The notes below the pieces were generated by a model. That model was given only the letters and a program-made list of their open reading frames with translations. It ran no database searches and was not told the origin of the DNA. The position numbers and the translations under genes were made by a program. Source: Marichromatium purpuratum 984 (lineage in GTDB: Bacteria > Pseudomonadota > Gammaproteobacteria > Chromatiales > Chromatiaceae). From it: 64,000 nucleotides of DNA. Positions within the stretch are counted from its first letter, which is position 1; every line of letters begins with the position of its first letter. The DNA is taken from assembly GCF_000224005.2 (NCBI RefSeq), contig NZ_CP007031.1, positions 2,137,001-2,201,000 on the forward strand, given 5' to 3'. Below, in pieces: positions 33,143 through 42,481 of this stretch.

Positions 33143-36100
33143 GTGGTCGCGGCGCTGTCGAGCTGGTCGGTACGCCACCCCATCGGGGTGGTGGCGCTGA
33201 CGCTCGCGGTGATGGTGCTCGGCGCGCTCTCGCTGAGCCGGCTCAACATCGACCTGTTGCCGCAGATCGTCTATCCCGACGTGCGCGTGCGGGTGCTCGA
33301 CCCCGGCGTGCCGGCGGAGGTGATGGAGGACGAGTTCACCCGTCAGCTCGAGGAGCAACTGGCGATCACCGAGGGGGCGATCGCCATCCAGTCGCAGACC
33401 AGCGAGGGACGCAGCGCAGTCGATCTCTCCTTCCGCTACGGCACCGACATCGATCAGGCGTTGCAGGACGCCAGCGCCCGGCTCGATCGCGCCAAGCGCT
33501 TCATCCCCGACACCGACGAGCCGCCGATCATCTACAAGCGCGACCCCTTCCAGTTGCCGGTGGCCGAGTACGTGGTCGGCTCCGACAGCCGCGACCCGGT
33601 GGCGCTGCGCGCCTGGGTCGACTACCGTCTCGCCCCGGCGCTGCTCAACCTGCCGGGGGTGGCCGCCGCCGAGGTCGGCGGCGGGCTCGAACGCGAGGTG
33701 CGGGTGATCGCCGATCAGTACCGTCTCGCCGCGCTCGGGCTGGACGCGCGCGATCTGGAGGCGCGGCTGCGCGAGACCAACCAGGACGTCGCCGGGGGAC
33801 GGCTGCGGATGCCCGAGGGCGAGATCAGCGCCCGCGCCCAGGGGCGCTTCGAGTCGGTCGCCGAGATCGCCGCGCTGCCGCTGCGCCTCACCGAGACCGA
33901 GCGCCCGACGGCGCTGCTGCGCCTCGACGAGGTGGCGCGGGTGATCGACGGCGCGGCCGAGGAGCGGCTGCGCATCCGGCTCGACGACCGCCCCGGGGTC
34001 AAGCTCTCGATCCAGAAACAGCCGCTGGCCAACACCGTCGCCGTGGTCGATGCCGTCGACCGGGAACTCGAACGGCTCGCCGCGCAGCGGCGCATCCCCG
34101 CGGACATCGCCATCGAGCGCGTCGACGATCAGGCGCGCTACATCCGCCAGTCCCTGGCCAACGCCATCGGCGCGGCGGGCAGCGGCGCGCTGCTGGCGAT
34201 GGCGGTGGTCTATCTGTTCCTCGGCAGCCTGCGCCGCACCCTGATCATCGGCTCGGCGATCCCGATCGCGGTGCTGGTGACCTTCATCCTGATGGCCGCC
34301 AACGGGCTGACCTTCAACATCATGACCCTCGGGGGGCTGGCGCTCGGCATCGGCATGCTGGTCGACAGCACCATCGTGATGCTGGAGAACATCCAGCGCC
34401 ACCAGCGCGCCGGGCGCGCCCCGGCGGCGGCGGCCGACGCCGCCGCGCGCGAGGTGACCAGCGCGATCGTCGCCTCGACCTCGACCAACCTCGCCGCGGT
34501 GCTGCCCTTCCTGTTCATCGGCGGGCTGGTGGGGCTGCTGTTCGAGGAGCTGATCTTCACCATCTCGGCGGCGATCCTCGCCGCCATGGTGGTCGCGCTG
34601 ACCCTGGTGCCGGCGCTCGCCGGGCGCGTCCCGGCGACCGCCGAGGGGCGCGTGCGCGCGGCCATCGACGCCGCCGTCGCGGCCCTGCAGCAGGGCTACG
34701 CGCGGCTGCTCGGACGGCTGCTCGGCTGGCGCTGGGCGGTGCTCGGGGGGTTCGTCGTCGCGCTCGCCGCAAGCCTGCCGTGGCTGCTCGCCGCGCCGCA
34801 GAGCTTTCTCCCCGATCTCGACGAGGGCGACGTGCGCATCAGCCTCACCGCCGACGACTGGGTCGACATCGAGCACATGGACGCGCTCACCCGCGCCGTC
34901 GAGTCGGTGGTGGCCGAGCAGCCGGGGGTGCGCGCCATCTTCACCACCGTCGGCGGCTTCGTCTTCGGCCGCTCGAGCTTCGAGAGCCCCAACCGCGCCA
35001 GCCTCCAGGTGCTGCTCGACCCGCTCGCCGAGCGCGCGCTCGACACCCCCGCCTGGATCGCCGCCACCCGCGCGGCGATCGCCGCGCGCGCGCTGCCGGG
35101 GCTGCGCGTGAGCCTCTATACCCGCGGTATCCGCGGCATCCGCTTCAACCGCGGCGACGACGACCTCAGCCTGCGCATCCAGGGGCCGGACCTGGCCGAG
35201 CTGGGGCGGCTCGCCGACCGGGTGGTCGAGCGGCTGGGCAGCGTCGAGGGGCTGAGCAACCTGCAACACAGCTACGAGGAGGTCGACCAGGAGATCGCCG
35301 TCCGTCTCGACCCCGAGCGCGCGGCGAGCTTCGGGCTCGATGTCGAGTCGGTCGGCACCCTGCTGCGCTATGCGCTCGAGGGGCGGCTGGTGGGCGAGTA
35401 CCTCGACGGCGACCGCGCCATCGACCTGCGCCTGCGCCTCGATCGCGAGCAGCTCGACACCCCCGGCGATCTGGAATCGATGATCCTGTTCAGCGCCACC
35501 GAGCCGCGTCGCGCGCTGCGCCTGGGCGATCTCGCCGAGGTCGCCTTCCTGCCCCAGCCCTCGACCATCCTGCGCGAGCGCCAGCAGCGCATGGTCGAGA
35601 TCAGCGCCTCGGTCGACCCCACGCTCGGGCTGGAGCGGGCGATCGGCGCGGCGCTGACCGCCGCCGCCACCATCGAGCTGCCGCCGGGCTACAGCCTCTA
35701 CGAGGGCGGCACCCTGGAGACCCTGCAACAGGGCCGCGAGATGGGCCGCATCCTGCTCGCCCTGGCGCTGCTGCTGGTGCTGGTGGCGATGGCGGTGCAG
35801 TACGAGTCGGTGCGCAACCCGCTGATCATCCTCTTCTCGGTGCCCTTCGCGCTGATCGGGGTGGTGCTGGGGCTGTGGCTCACTGGGCTGGGGGTGTCGA
35901 TGCCGGTGTGGCTGGGGCTGATCATGCTCGCCGGCATCGTCGTCAACAACGCCATCGTGCTGGTCGAGTTCATCGAGCTGGAGCGACGCGCCGGGCGGGC
36001 GCTGGAGCCGGCCATCCTCGCCGCCGCGCGGCTGCGCCTGCGCCCGATCCTGATGACCACGCTGACCACGGTGGTCGGCATGCTGCCGCTGGCGCTCGCC

Positions 36101-36223
36101 CTCGGCGAGGGCGCCGAGATGCTCCAACCGCTGGCGGTGACCATGGTCGCCGGGCTGGCCTTCTCCACCCTGGTCTCGCTGCTGCTGGTGCCGGTGGTCT
36201 ATCGGCTCGCCGCGCGCCACTGA
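33143..36223 (+). CDS. RND superfamily efflux pump inner-membrane component
   Basis: A 1026-residue pump of AcrB/MexF size with a GTG start. N-terminal helix VRHPIGVVALTLAVMVLGALSLSRL, first periplasmic loop, then the helix group with GGLALGIGMLVDSTIVMLENIQRH, whose Asp is the proton-relay site in helix 4, and VASTSTNLAAVLPFLFIGG. The second half repeats the pattern (LGVSMPVWLGLIMLAGIVVNNAIVLVEFIE; RPILMTTLTTVVGMLPLAL). Drugs or metals cannot be told apart from sequence; it lacks the charged signature of CzcA-type metal pumps, so HAE1-type is likely. Confidence 0.93.
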   Translation: MVAALSSWSVRHPIGVVALTLAVMVLGALSLSRLNIDLLPQIVYPDVRVRVLDPGVPAEVMEDEFTRQLEEQLAITEGAIAIQSQTSEGRSAVDLSFRYGTDIDQALQDASARLDRAKRFIPDTDEPPIIYKRDPFQLPVAEYVVGSDSRDPVALRAWVDYRLAPALLNLPGVAAAEVGGGLEREVRVIADQYRLAALGLDARDLEARLRETNQDVAGGRLRMPEGEISARAQGRFESVAEIAALPLRLTETERPTALLRLDEVARVIDGAAEERLRIRLDDRPGVKLSIQKQPLANTVAVVDAVDRELERLAAQRRIPADIAIERVDDQARYIRQSLANAIGAAGSGALLAMAVVYLFLGSLRRTLIIGSAIPIAVLVTFILMAANGLTFNIMTLGGLALGIGMLVDSTIVMLENIQRHQRAGRAPAAAADAAAREVTSAIVASTSTNLAAVLPFLFIGGLVGLLFEELIFTISAAILAAMVVALTLVPALAGRVPATAEGRVRAAIDAAVAALQQGYARLLGRLLGWRWAVLGGFVVALAASLPWLLAAPQSFLPDLDEGDVRISLTADDWVDIEHMDALTRAVESVVAEQPGVRAIFTTVGGFVFGRSSFESPNRASLQVLLDPLAERALDTPAWIAATRAAIAARALPGLRVSLYTRGIRGIRFNRGDDDLSLRIQGPDLAELGRLADRVVERLGSVEGLSNLQHSYEEVDQEIAVRLDPERAASFGLDVESVGTLLRYALEGRLVGEYLDGDRAIDLRLRLDREQLDTPGDLESMILFSATEPRRALRLGDLAEVAFLPQPSTILRERQQRMVEISASVDPTLGLERAIGAALTAAATIELPPGYSLYEGGTLETLQQGREMGRILLALALLLVLVAMAVQYESVRNPLIILFSVPFALIGVVLGLWLTGLGVSMPVWLGLIMLAGIVVNNAIVLVEFIELERRAGRALEPAILAAARLRLRPILMTTLTTVVGMLPLALALGEGAEMLQPLAVTMVAGLAFSTLVSLLLVPVVYRLAARH

Positions 36224-36371
36224 GCATGCGGGGGGTTGTCGGCACCGCCCTCACGCGGGATGATTCGCGCCAAGGGATTCGGCTCGGGAAGGCGGGCATC
36301 CGCCCTGGATGCTGGCACGGGGCGCTGGATCGTCCCGCACCAGCAGCACTGGACCCGGATACGACAGTACC

Positions 36372-38183
36372 ATGCATCAGGCCGACTCCAATCAATGCAT
36401 CGTCGACAGCGACCGTGCGATCGAGATCGCACCACGGGTCTGGTGGGTGGGCCGGGTGCTCGCGGACGATCCCTTCCAGTGCCACGTCTACCTCATCGAG
36501 CAGGGCAACCAGTCGGTGCTGATCGACCCCGGCTCGCGGCTGACCTTCGCCACCACGCTGCGCAAGATCGAGCAGATCATCCCCTTCACCTCGATCCGCT
36601 ATTTCGTCTGTCACCACCAGGACCCGGACATCACCGCCTGCCTGCCGCTGATCGACGCGCTCATCGACCGCCCCGACGCTCTGCTGGTGACTCACTGGCG
36701 CTGTAGCGCACTGCTGCATCACTACGGTCTGGAGCACCTGCCCTTCTGGCTGGTCGACGAGCACGACTGGCGGCTCGCCCTGCCCGATCGCGAGCTGCGT
36801 TTCGTGTTCACGCCCTACGCCCATTTCCCCGGCGCCTTCTGCACCTTCGACGCCGAGACCGGGACGCTGTTCTCCAGCGATCTGTTCGGCGGCTTCACCA
36901 AGCCCCCCAGGCTGGTGGCCGAGGACATCGGCTACTTCGAGTCGATGCGGCCCTTTCACGAGCACTACATCCCCAGCCGCGACATCCTCGGCTACGCCCT
37001 CGACCAGATCGAGCGCCACCCGGTCAAGCTGATCGCCCCGCAGCACGGCTCGATCATCCCCGAGGCCCTGGTCGAGCCGATCATCGAGCGACTGCGCCAA
37101 CTCGACTGCGGCATCTATCTCTTCGCCGAGGGCTGCGACACCGACATCCGCCGACTCTCGCAGCTCAACCAGACGCTCGGCGAGATCACCCGCACCATGC
37201 TCTACTGTCGCGACTTCCACGACATCGCCGCGCGGCTGCTGGAGGTGTTGCGCCGCAGCCTGCCGGTGGCGCGGATCAACTACTATCTCGAACTCGAGGG
37301 CGGCGAGGTGATCGGTCTGGTCGAAGACGGGCGCCTGCAACAGTCGGCCGAGCAGACACCACAGCACCTGCGCGACCTGCTCGGCATCAGCCGCACCTGC
37401 TGGCTCGGCAACGCCGAGCATGGATGCTGCATACACGACCACCCGCTGCACGACGAGCGTTTCTGCAGTCACATCACCAGCGACGGCTCGATGAGCCTGA
37501 TGCTGCCGCTGTTCTCGCCCGAGGATCAGCGCATGGAGGCCATCACCACCGTACATCTCGAACGCCCGATCGAGATCGGGCCGCACGAGCGCCAACTCAT
37601 CGCCCAGCTGATGACACCGCTACAGGTCGCGCTCGAACGCGAGGCGATCTATCGCTCGATCGAGGCCGAGCGCACCCGCACCTACCAGCGCTCGATCCGC
37701 GACTCGCTCACCGGGCTGTTCAACCGCTTCTACATGCAGGACATCATCGAGCGCCAGTGCCACGCCCAGGATCGCGGCGGTCCCCGGCTCGCGGTGCTGA
37801 TGATCGATCTCGACCACTTCAAGCAGATCAACGACCGTCACGGTCATACCGTCGGCGACACCCTGCTGCGTCAGTTCGCGACCCTGCTGCGCGAAACCAT
37901 CCGCGATGGCGACGTCCCGGTGCGCTTCGGCGGCGAGGAGTTCGTGCTGTTTCTCATCGACGCCACCGACGCGCAGGCGCGGGCACTGGCCGAACGGCTG
38001 CGCACCGCAGTCGCCGCACACCACTTCACCTCCGAGACCGCGCCCAGGCTCCATCTGACGGTGAGTATCGGCATCGCCCTGCGCCACCCGCGCGAGGCGC
38101 TCGAGGCACTGATCCAGCGCGCCGACAAAGCCCTCTACAGCGCCAAGCAAGACGGGCGCAACCGCTGCACCTTCACCGACTAG
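36372..38183 (+). CDS. Diguanylate cyclase with N-terminal di-iron oxygen-binding (ODP) domain
   Basis: A 603-residue cytosolic protein. Residues 15-240 have the metallo-beta-lactamase fold of flavodiiron proteins with a ligand set H82-x-D84-x-D86, H151, D170 and H225 (VCHHQDPDI, YAHFPGAF, SSDLFGG, PQHGS). There is no flavodoxin domain, so this fits the oxygen-binding di-iron (ODP) sensor. A GAF-like middle part follows. Residues 430-603 are GGDEF with an intact RFGGEEF active site, LTGLFNRFYMQD before it, and an RxxD inhibitory site (RDGD) five residues upstream. It should make cyclic-di-GMP in response to O2. Stands alone, convergent with a cytochrome gene. Confidence 0.9.
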   Translation: MHQADSNQCIVDSDRAIEIAPRVWWVGRVLADDPFQCHVYLIEQGNQSVLIDPGSRLTFATTLRKIEQIIPFTSIRYFVCHHQDPDITACLPLIDALIDRPDALLVTHWRCSALLHHYGLEHLPFWLVDEHDWRLALPDRELRFVFTPYAHFPGAFCTFDAETGTLFSSDLFGGFTKPPRLVAEDIGYFESMRPFHEHYIPSRDILGYALDQIERHPVKLIAPQHGSIIPEALVEPIIERLRQLDCGIYLFAEGCDTDIRRLSQLNQTLGEITRTMLYCRDFHDIAARLLEVLRRSLPVARINYYLELEGGEVIGLVEDGRLQQSAEQTPQHLRDLLGISRTCWLGNAEHGCCIHDHPLHDERFCSHITSDGSMSLMLPLFSPEDQRMEAITTVHLERPIEIGPHERQLIAQLMTPLQVALEREAIYRSIEAERTRTYQRSIRDSLTGLFNRFYMQDIIERQCHAQDRGGPRLAVLMIDLDHFKQINDRHGHTVGDTLLRQFATLLRETIRDGDVPVRFGGEEFVLFLIDATDAQARALAERLRTAVAAHHFTSETAPRLHLTVSIGIALRHPREALEALIQRADKALYSAKQDGRNRCTFTD

Positions 38184-38190
38184 CAGCGCT

Positions 38191-38973
38191 TCAACGCGGC
38201 GGCGGCGGCGGCGGGGGCGGCGGCGGGGGCGGCGGCGCAATACCGAGCGGCTCGCGCACATAGGCCGGGAAGTCGGGGTTGCGCCACTCGGCCGGCGCCA
38301 CCTTCTCCGACGGCAGCGGCAGACGGGAGCTGTAATCGAGCACCGCGGCCTGCTCGCGCGGGCCGAACTGGGCGAGCAGCTTGGTCATCTCCGCATCCGA
38401 GTTACGCCGCCGACCGGTGGCGATCGCAGTGAACTGACGCATCAGATAGGGGAAGTGCTGACCGGCGAGTTGCGGCGCCAGACGCCCGACGTCGCCCTCG
38501 CCCTCGGCGCCGTGACACTCGGCGCACTGCGCCTCGTAGAGTTCGCGCCCGAGATCGAGGTCGACCCCCGGCCCCCTGGCGTTGTCGGCGGTCATTGGCA
38601 GGGTTGCGACATAGGCGGCGACATCGGCGATGTTCTGCGGACCGCCGAGGATACGCGGCAGCGCGAAGGGATACATCAGCGGGTTGTCGCGGTTGCCCGC
38701 GCGGATATCGGCCAGCTGCTTAATGACCACCTCGGGGAGCTGCCCGGCGATCTGCGGATAGGCCCCGTCGGGACTGCCCCAACCCTCGGGGCGGTGGCAC
38801 ACGGCACAGGTCAGATAGACCCGACGACCGTTCTCGATATCGGGTGCGAGCTGGCTGGCCCGGTCGAACTCGGCCTGCGCGAGCGATTTCGGATCCGGCT
38901 GCGCCGACGCCAGCGGGGCGGCGAGCAGCGCGAGCGCGCACAGGACCGGGCGCGCGAACACTGGCTGGGACAT
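38191..38973 (-). CDS. Dihaem c-type cytochrome (c4-like) with polyproline tail
   Basis: A 260-residue periplasmic protein: signal peptide (ALALLAAPLASA), two haem-binding CxxCH sites (CAVCH and CAECH), each with a later Met ligand candidate (LMYPFALP and AEMTKLLAQ). The layout matches cytochrome c4-type electron carriers. The C-terminus ends in an Ala, 13 consecutive Pro and Arg, encoded by a CGG/GGG trinucleotide run at the convergent end next to the diguanylate cyclase gene. The tail is unusual; it could be a spacer or the product of repeat expansion. Confidence 0.88.
   Translation of the reverse strand: MSQPVFARPVLCALALLAAPLASAQPDPKSLAQAEFDRASQLAPDIENGRRVYLTCAVCHRPEGWGSPDGAYPQIAGQLPEVVIKQLADIRAGNRDNPLMYPFALPRILGGPQNIADVAAYVATLPMTADNARGPGVDLDLGRELYEAQCAECHGAEGEGDVGRLAPQLAGQHFPYLMRQFTAIATGRRRNSDAEMTKLLAQFGPREQAAVLDYSSRLPLPSEKVAPAEWRNPDFPAYVREPLGIAPPPPPPPPPPPPPR
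38197..38236. repeat. CGG/GGG triplet repeat encoding 13 prolines
   Basis: A run of CGG triplets interrupted by two GGG triplets, plus strand, translated on the minus strand as 13 Pro codons. Such G-rich triplet runs slip easily and can also form quadruplexes; changes in number keep the reading frame. Confidence 0.9.
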
Positions 38974-39115
38974 GGCATCTCCTTGCGAGTCATCGACAAC
39001 GATCGCAGCAACCTGGGCGCGGAGCCCGTCCCGAGCTTATGGGAGCAGGCTCCGGCTTGGCAAGCCGGGGAGTACACGAGCCGCGCTCGCGGCACATGGC
39101 AGCCGGCACATCAAT

Positions 39116-39157
39116 CAATATATTGTGGTTGACACAACTCAAAACGCGCATATATTG
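39116..39157 (+). promoter_or_regulatory. nrdA promoter with two NrdR-type boxes
   Basis: CAATATATTG (39116-39125) and GCATATATTG (39148-39157) are 32 bases apart, about three helical turns, as in known paired NrdR boxes. A promoter fits between and over them: TTGACA (39129-39134), 16 bases, TATATT (39151-39156). NrdR bound to ATP/dATP would therefore cover the -10 and block entry of polymerase. Confidence 0.75.
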
Positions 39158-39233
39158 ACACGCCATCCCGCACACCCCACCACGGCAACAACCTCGAATC
39201 AGCCGTGGACAACCACCACACAAGGAGATGACC

Positions 39234-42101
39234 ATGCCCGCCGACAACACCGCAGACCCGGATCAGCAGACGCGCGCGCCAGCCGGTCCCCAGGGCGGCC
39301 CGACCCCGGGCCGGTTGCAGGTGATCCGGCGCAACGGCAAGGTCACCGGGTTCGACCCGAGCAAGATCGCGGTGGCCATGACCAAGGCCTTCCTCGCCGT
39401 CGAGGGCGGTAGCGCGGCCGCATCGAGCCGTGTCCACGAGCGCGTCGAGGCACTCACCGAGCAGGTCGTCGCCGCCCTCACCCGCCGTCTGCCCGGCGGC
39501 GGCACGGTGCACATCGAAGACATCCAGGATCAGGTCGAGCTGGCGCTGATGCGCGCCGCCGAGCATCCGGTGGCGCGCGCCTACGTGCTCTATCGCGAGC
39601 AGCACGCCCGCGCCCGCGACCAGCGCCGCGAGCCGGTCCCGGCGACGAGCGACACCCGCCCGGCGCTCACCATCACCGGCGACGACGGCACCCCCCGCCC
39701 GCTCGATCTGGCGCGGATGACCCGGCTGGTCGACGAGGCCTGTCGCGGGCTCGACTGGGTCGACCCCCAGGCGATCGTCGACGAGACCCTGCGCAACCTC
39801 TTCGACGGCGTGGCCGAGCGCGACGTGCGCCAGGCGCTGGTGATGGCCGCGCGCACCCAGATCGAGCGCGAGCCCGAGTACAACCAGGTCGCCGCCCGGC
39901 TGCTGCTCGACATCCTCCGCCGCGAGGCGCTGGGCGCGCTGGGGCTGGCCGAGGGGGTCGAGACCCAGGCCGACCTCGGCGAGCGCTACGGCGCCTATCT
40001 CGCGGCCTATGTGGCGCGCGCCATCGAACTCGAACTGCTCGACCCCGAGCTTGCCCGCTTCGACCTCGACCGGCTGGGCGCGGCGCTGCGTCCCGAGCGC
40101 GATCTGGAATTCGGCTATCTCGGGCTGCAGACGCTCTACGACCGCTACTTCATCCGTACCCGCGACGCGGTGCGCCTGGAGCTGCCGCAGGCCTTCTTCA
40201 TGCGCGTGGCGATGGGGCTGGCGATCAACGAGGCCGATCGCGAGACGCGCGCCATCGAGTTCTACGAGCTGCTGTCGAGCTTCGACTTCATGAGTTCGAC
40301 CCCGACGCTGTTCAACTCCGCCACCCTGCGCCCGCAGCTGAGTTCGTGCTACCTGACCACGGTGGCCGACGACCTCGACGGCATCTACAGCGCGATCAAG
40401 GACAACGCCCTGCTCTCCAAGTTCGCCGGCGGCCTGGGCAACGACTGGAGCCGGGTGCGCGGCATGGGCGCGCACATCAAGGGCACCAACGGCAAGAGCC
40501 AGGGCGTGGTGCCCTTTCTCAAGGTCGCCAACGACACCGCCGTGGCGGTCAACCAGGGCGGCAAGCGCAAGGGCGCAGTGTGCGCCTATCTCGAGACCTG
40601 GCACATCGACATCGAGGAGTTCCTCGACCTGCGCAAGAACACCGGCGACGACCGCCGCCGCACCCACGACATGAACACCGCCAACTGGGTGCCGGACCTG
40701 TTCATGAAGCGGGTGGCCGAGGACGGCCCCTGGACGCTGTTCTCGCCCGACGAGACCCCCGACCTGCACGATCTCAGCGGCGTGGCGTTCGAGCGCGCCT
40801 ACTGCGACTACGAGGCGCGCGCCGCGCGCGGCGAGCTGCGGGTGAGCAAGACCCTCCGGGCGGTCGACCTGTGGCGCAAGATGCTCGGCATGCTGTTCGA
40901 GACCGGCCACCCCTGGATCGCCTTCAAGGACCCCTGCAACCTGCGCTACACCAACCAGCACGCCGGGGTGGTGCACAGCTCCAACCTGTGCACCGAGATC
41001 ACCCTGCACACCAGCGACGCGGAGATCGCGGTGTGCAACCTCGGCTCGGTCAACCTCGCCGCCCACGTCACCGCCAAGGGGCTCGACCGCGAGCGGCTGC
41101 GCCGGACCGTGCGCACCGCCATGCGCATGCTCGACAACGTCATCGACTACAACTTCTACAACGTCCCCCAGGCGCGCGAGGCCAATCGGCGCCACCGCCC
41201 GGTGGGGCTCGGCATCATGGGCTTCCAGGACGCGCTCCATCGCCTCGGGCTGTCCTACGCCAGCCCCGAGGCGGTGCAGTTCGCCGATCGCAGCATGGAG
41301 GTGGTGAGCTATTACGCGATCGAGGCGAGCTGCGAGCTGGCCGCCGAGCGCGGGCGCTATCCGAGCTTCGAGGGCTCGCTGTGGAGCCGGGGCATCCTGC
41401 CGATCGACAGCATCGCCCTGCTCGCCGAGTCGCGCGGCGAGTATCTCCAGGTCGACACCACCACCACCCTCGACTGGAACGCGCTGCGCGCGCGGGTGCG
41501 CGAGGTCGGGATGCGCAACTCCAACTGTCTGGCGATCGCGCCGACGGCGACCATCAGCAACATCGTCGGGGTCAGCCAGTCGATCGAGCCGACCTACCAG
41601 AACCTGTTCGTGAAATCGAACCTCTCGGGCGAGTTCACCGTGGTCAACCCCGAGCTGATCGCCGAACTCAAGACGCTCGGGCTGTGGGACGAGGTGATGG
41701 TCAACGACCTCAAGTACTACGACGGCTCGCTGCAGCCAATCGAGCGCATCCCCGAGACGCTCAAGCAGCGCTATGCCACCGCCTTCGAGATCGACCCGCG
41801 CTGGCTGATCGAGGCCGCCGCGCGCCGCCAGAAGTGGCTCGACCAGGCACAGAGCCTCAACCTCTACATGGCCGAGCCGAGCGGCAAGAAGCTCGACAAC
41901 CTCTACAAGCTCGCCTGGGTGCGGGGGCTGAAGACCACCTATTACCTGCGCTCGCAGGGCGCCACCCATGTCGAGAAATCGACCCTCGCCGACCACCAGC
42001 GCGCCAACCGCCTGAGCGCGGTCGGCGGCAGCTATGGCGCCGCCGAGCAGACGCCACGCGCCTGCGCCATCGACGACCCCGAGTGCGAGGCCTGCCAGTA
42101 G
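39234..42101 (+). CDS. nrdA: Class I ribonucleotide reductase, large subunit
   Basis: A reductase subunit of about 955 residues that makes deoxyribonucleotides. I place the start at 39234 because AAGGAG is six bases before it; ATG 39228 is too near. The N-terminus has an ATP-cone (VIRRNGKVTGFDPSKIAVAMTKAFLAVEG) and probably a second cone-like domain, as in Pseudomonas NrdA. Active-site Cys are in SSCYLTT, NLCTEITL and VCNLGSVNLA; the C-terminal shuttle pair is in PECEACQ. No nrdB follows; the small subunit must be encoded elsewhere. Control by NrdR is indicated upstream. Confidence 0.95.
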   Translation: MPADNTADPDQQTRAPAGPQGGPTPGRLQVIRRNGKVTGFDPSKIAVAMTKAFLAVEGGSAAASSRVHERVEALTEQVVAALTRRLPGGGTVHIEDIQDQVELALMRAAEHPVARAYVLYREQHARARDQRREPVPATSDTRPALTITGDDGTPRPLDLARMTRLVDEACRGLDWVDPQAIVDETLRNLFDGVAERDVRQALVMAARTQIEREPEYNQVAARLLLDILRREALGALGLAEGVETQADLGERYGAYLAAYVARAIELELLDPELARFDLDRLGAALRPERDLEFGYLGLQTLYDRYFIRTRDAVRLELPQAFFMRVAMGLAINEADRETRAIEFYELLSSFDFMSSTPTLFNSATLRPQLSSCYLTTVADDLDGIYSAIKDNALLSKFAGGLGNDWSRVRGMGAHIKGTNGKSQGVVPFLKVANDTAVAVNQGGKRKGAVCAYLETWHIDIEEFLDLRKNTGDDRRRTHDMNTANWVPDLFMKRVAEDGPWTLFSPDETPDLHDLSGVAFERAYCDYEARAARGELRVSKTLRAVDLWRKMLGMLFETGHPWIAFKDPCNLRYTNQHAGVVHSSNLCTEITLHTSDAEIAVCNLGSVNLAAHVTAKGLDRERLRRTVRTAMRMLDNVIDYNFYNVPQAREANRRHRPVGLGIMGFQDALHRLGLSYASPEAVQFADRSMEVVSYYAIEASCELAAERGRYPSFEGSLWSRGILPIDSIALLAESRGEYLQVDTTTTLDWNALRARVREVGMRNSNCLAIAPTATISNIVGVSQSIEPTYQNLFVKSNLSGEFTVVNPELIAELKTLGLWDEVMVNDLKYYDGSLQPIERIPETLKQRYATAFEIDPRWLIEAAARRQKWLDQAQSLNLYMAEPSGKKLDNLYKLAWVRGLKTTYYLRSQGATHVEKSTLADHQRANRLSAVGGSYGAAEQTPRACAIDDPECEACQ

Positions 42102-42114
42102 AGAAGGTCATGCG

Positions 42115-42134
42115 GACGGCGCGGCGGCGCCGTC
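42115..42134 (+). terminator. GC hairpin after nrdA
   Basis: GACGGCGC-GGCG-GCGCCGTC, an eight-base stem with a four-base loop, 14 bases after the nrdA stop. No U-run is present, so it is at best an inefficient or rho-dependent stop. Confidence 0.45.
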
Positions 42135-42214
42135 TGCGCCTACGACTCAAGTCAACGCGAAGCGCAGTGGATTAAGAGACCCCTGCTCGATCAATAACGG
42201 CCCAGGAGACCACC

Positions 42215-42418
42215 ATGCCCTACGTCAACATCAAGATCACCCGCGAGGGGGCGAGCGCCGAGCAGAAGGCCGAGCTGATCAGCGGGGTCACGGAGCTGCT
42301 CGCCCGGGTGCTCGACAAGAATCCGCAGACCACGGTGGTGGTGATCGACGAGGTCGAGACCGACAACTGGGGGATCGGCGGCGAGACGGTCACCGTGCGG
42401 CGCGCCAGCGGCCGCTGA
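42215..42418 (+). CDS. 4-oxalocrotonate tautomerase family protein
   Basis: A 67-residue protein with the N-terminal Pro (after Met removal) that is the catalytic base: PYVNIKITREGASAEQKAELI, then GVTELLARVLDKNPQTTVVVIDEVETDNWGIGG. Length and order equal the 4-OT hexamer family. The physiological substrate is unknown; such genes are often stand-alone. Confidence 0.9.
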   Translation: MPYVNIKITREGASAEQKAELISGVTELLARVLDKNPQTTVVVIDEVETDNWGIGGETVTVRRASGR

Positions 42419-42481
42419 GCCCGCGTCGGCGGCGGGCCGACACTTGTCCGCGGCGATGATCGTCACCACTCTCGGCGGGTG

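Noticed and set aside
32489-36220. A 1243-codon open frame on the minus strand opposite the RND pump
   Set aside because: It is antisense to a well-conserved pump gene. Its His/Gln/Asp/Arg-rich sequence is the usual mirror of GC-rich coding DNA.
32878-36522. A 1214-codon open frame on the plus strand in another frame of the pump gene
   Set aside because: Arg/Ala/Gly/Pro-rich with no domains; a shadow of the pump frame caused by high GC content.
39111-41996. A 961-codon open frame antisense to nrdA
   Set aside because: Shadow of nrdA; composition dominated by Val, Ala, Gly, His with no recognisable motif.
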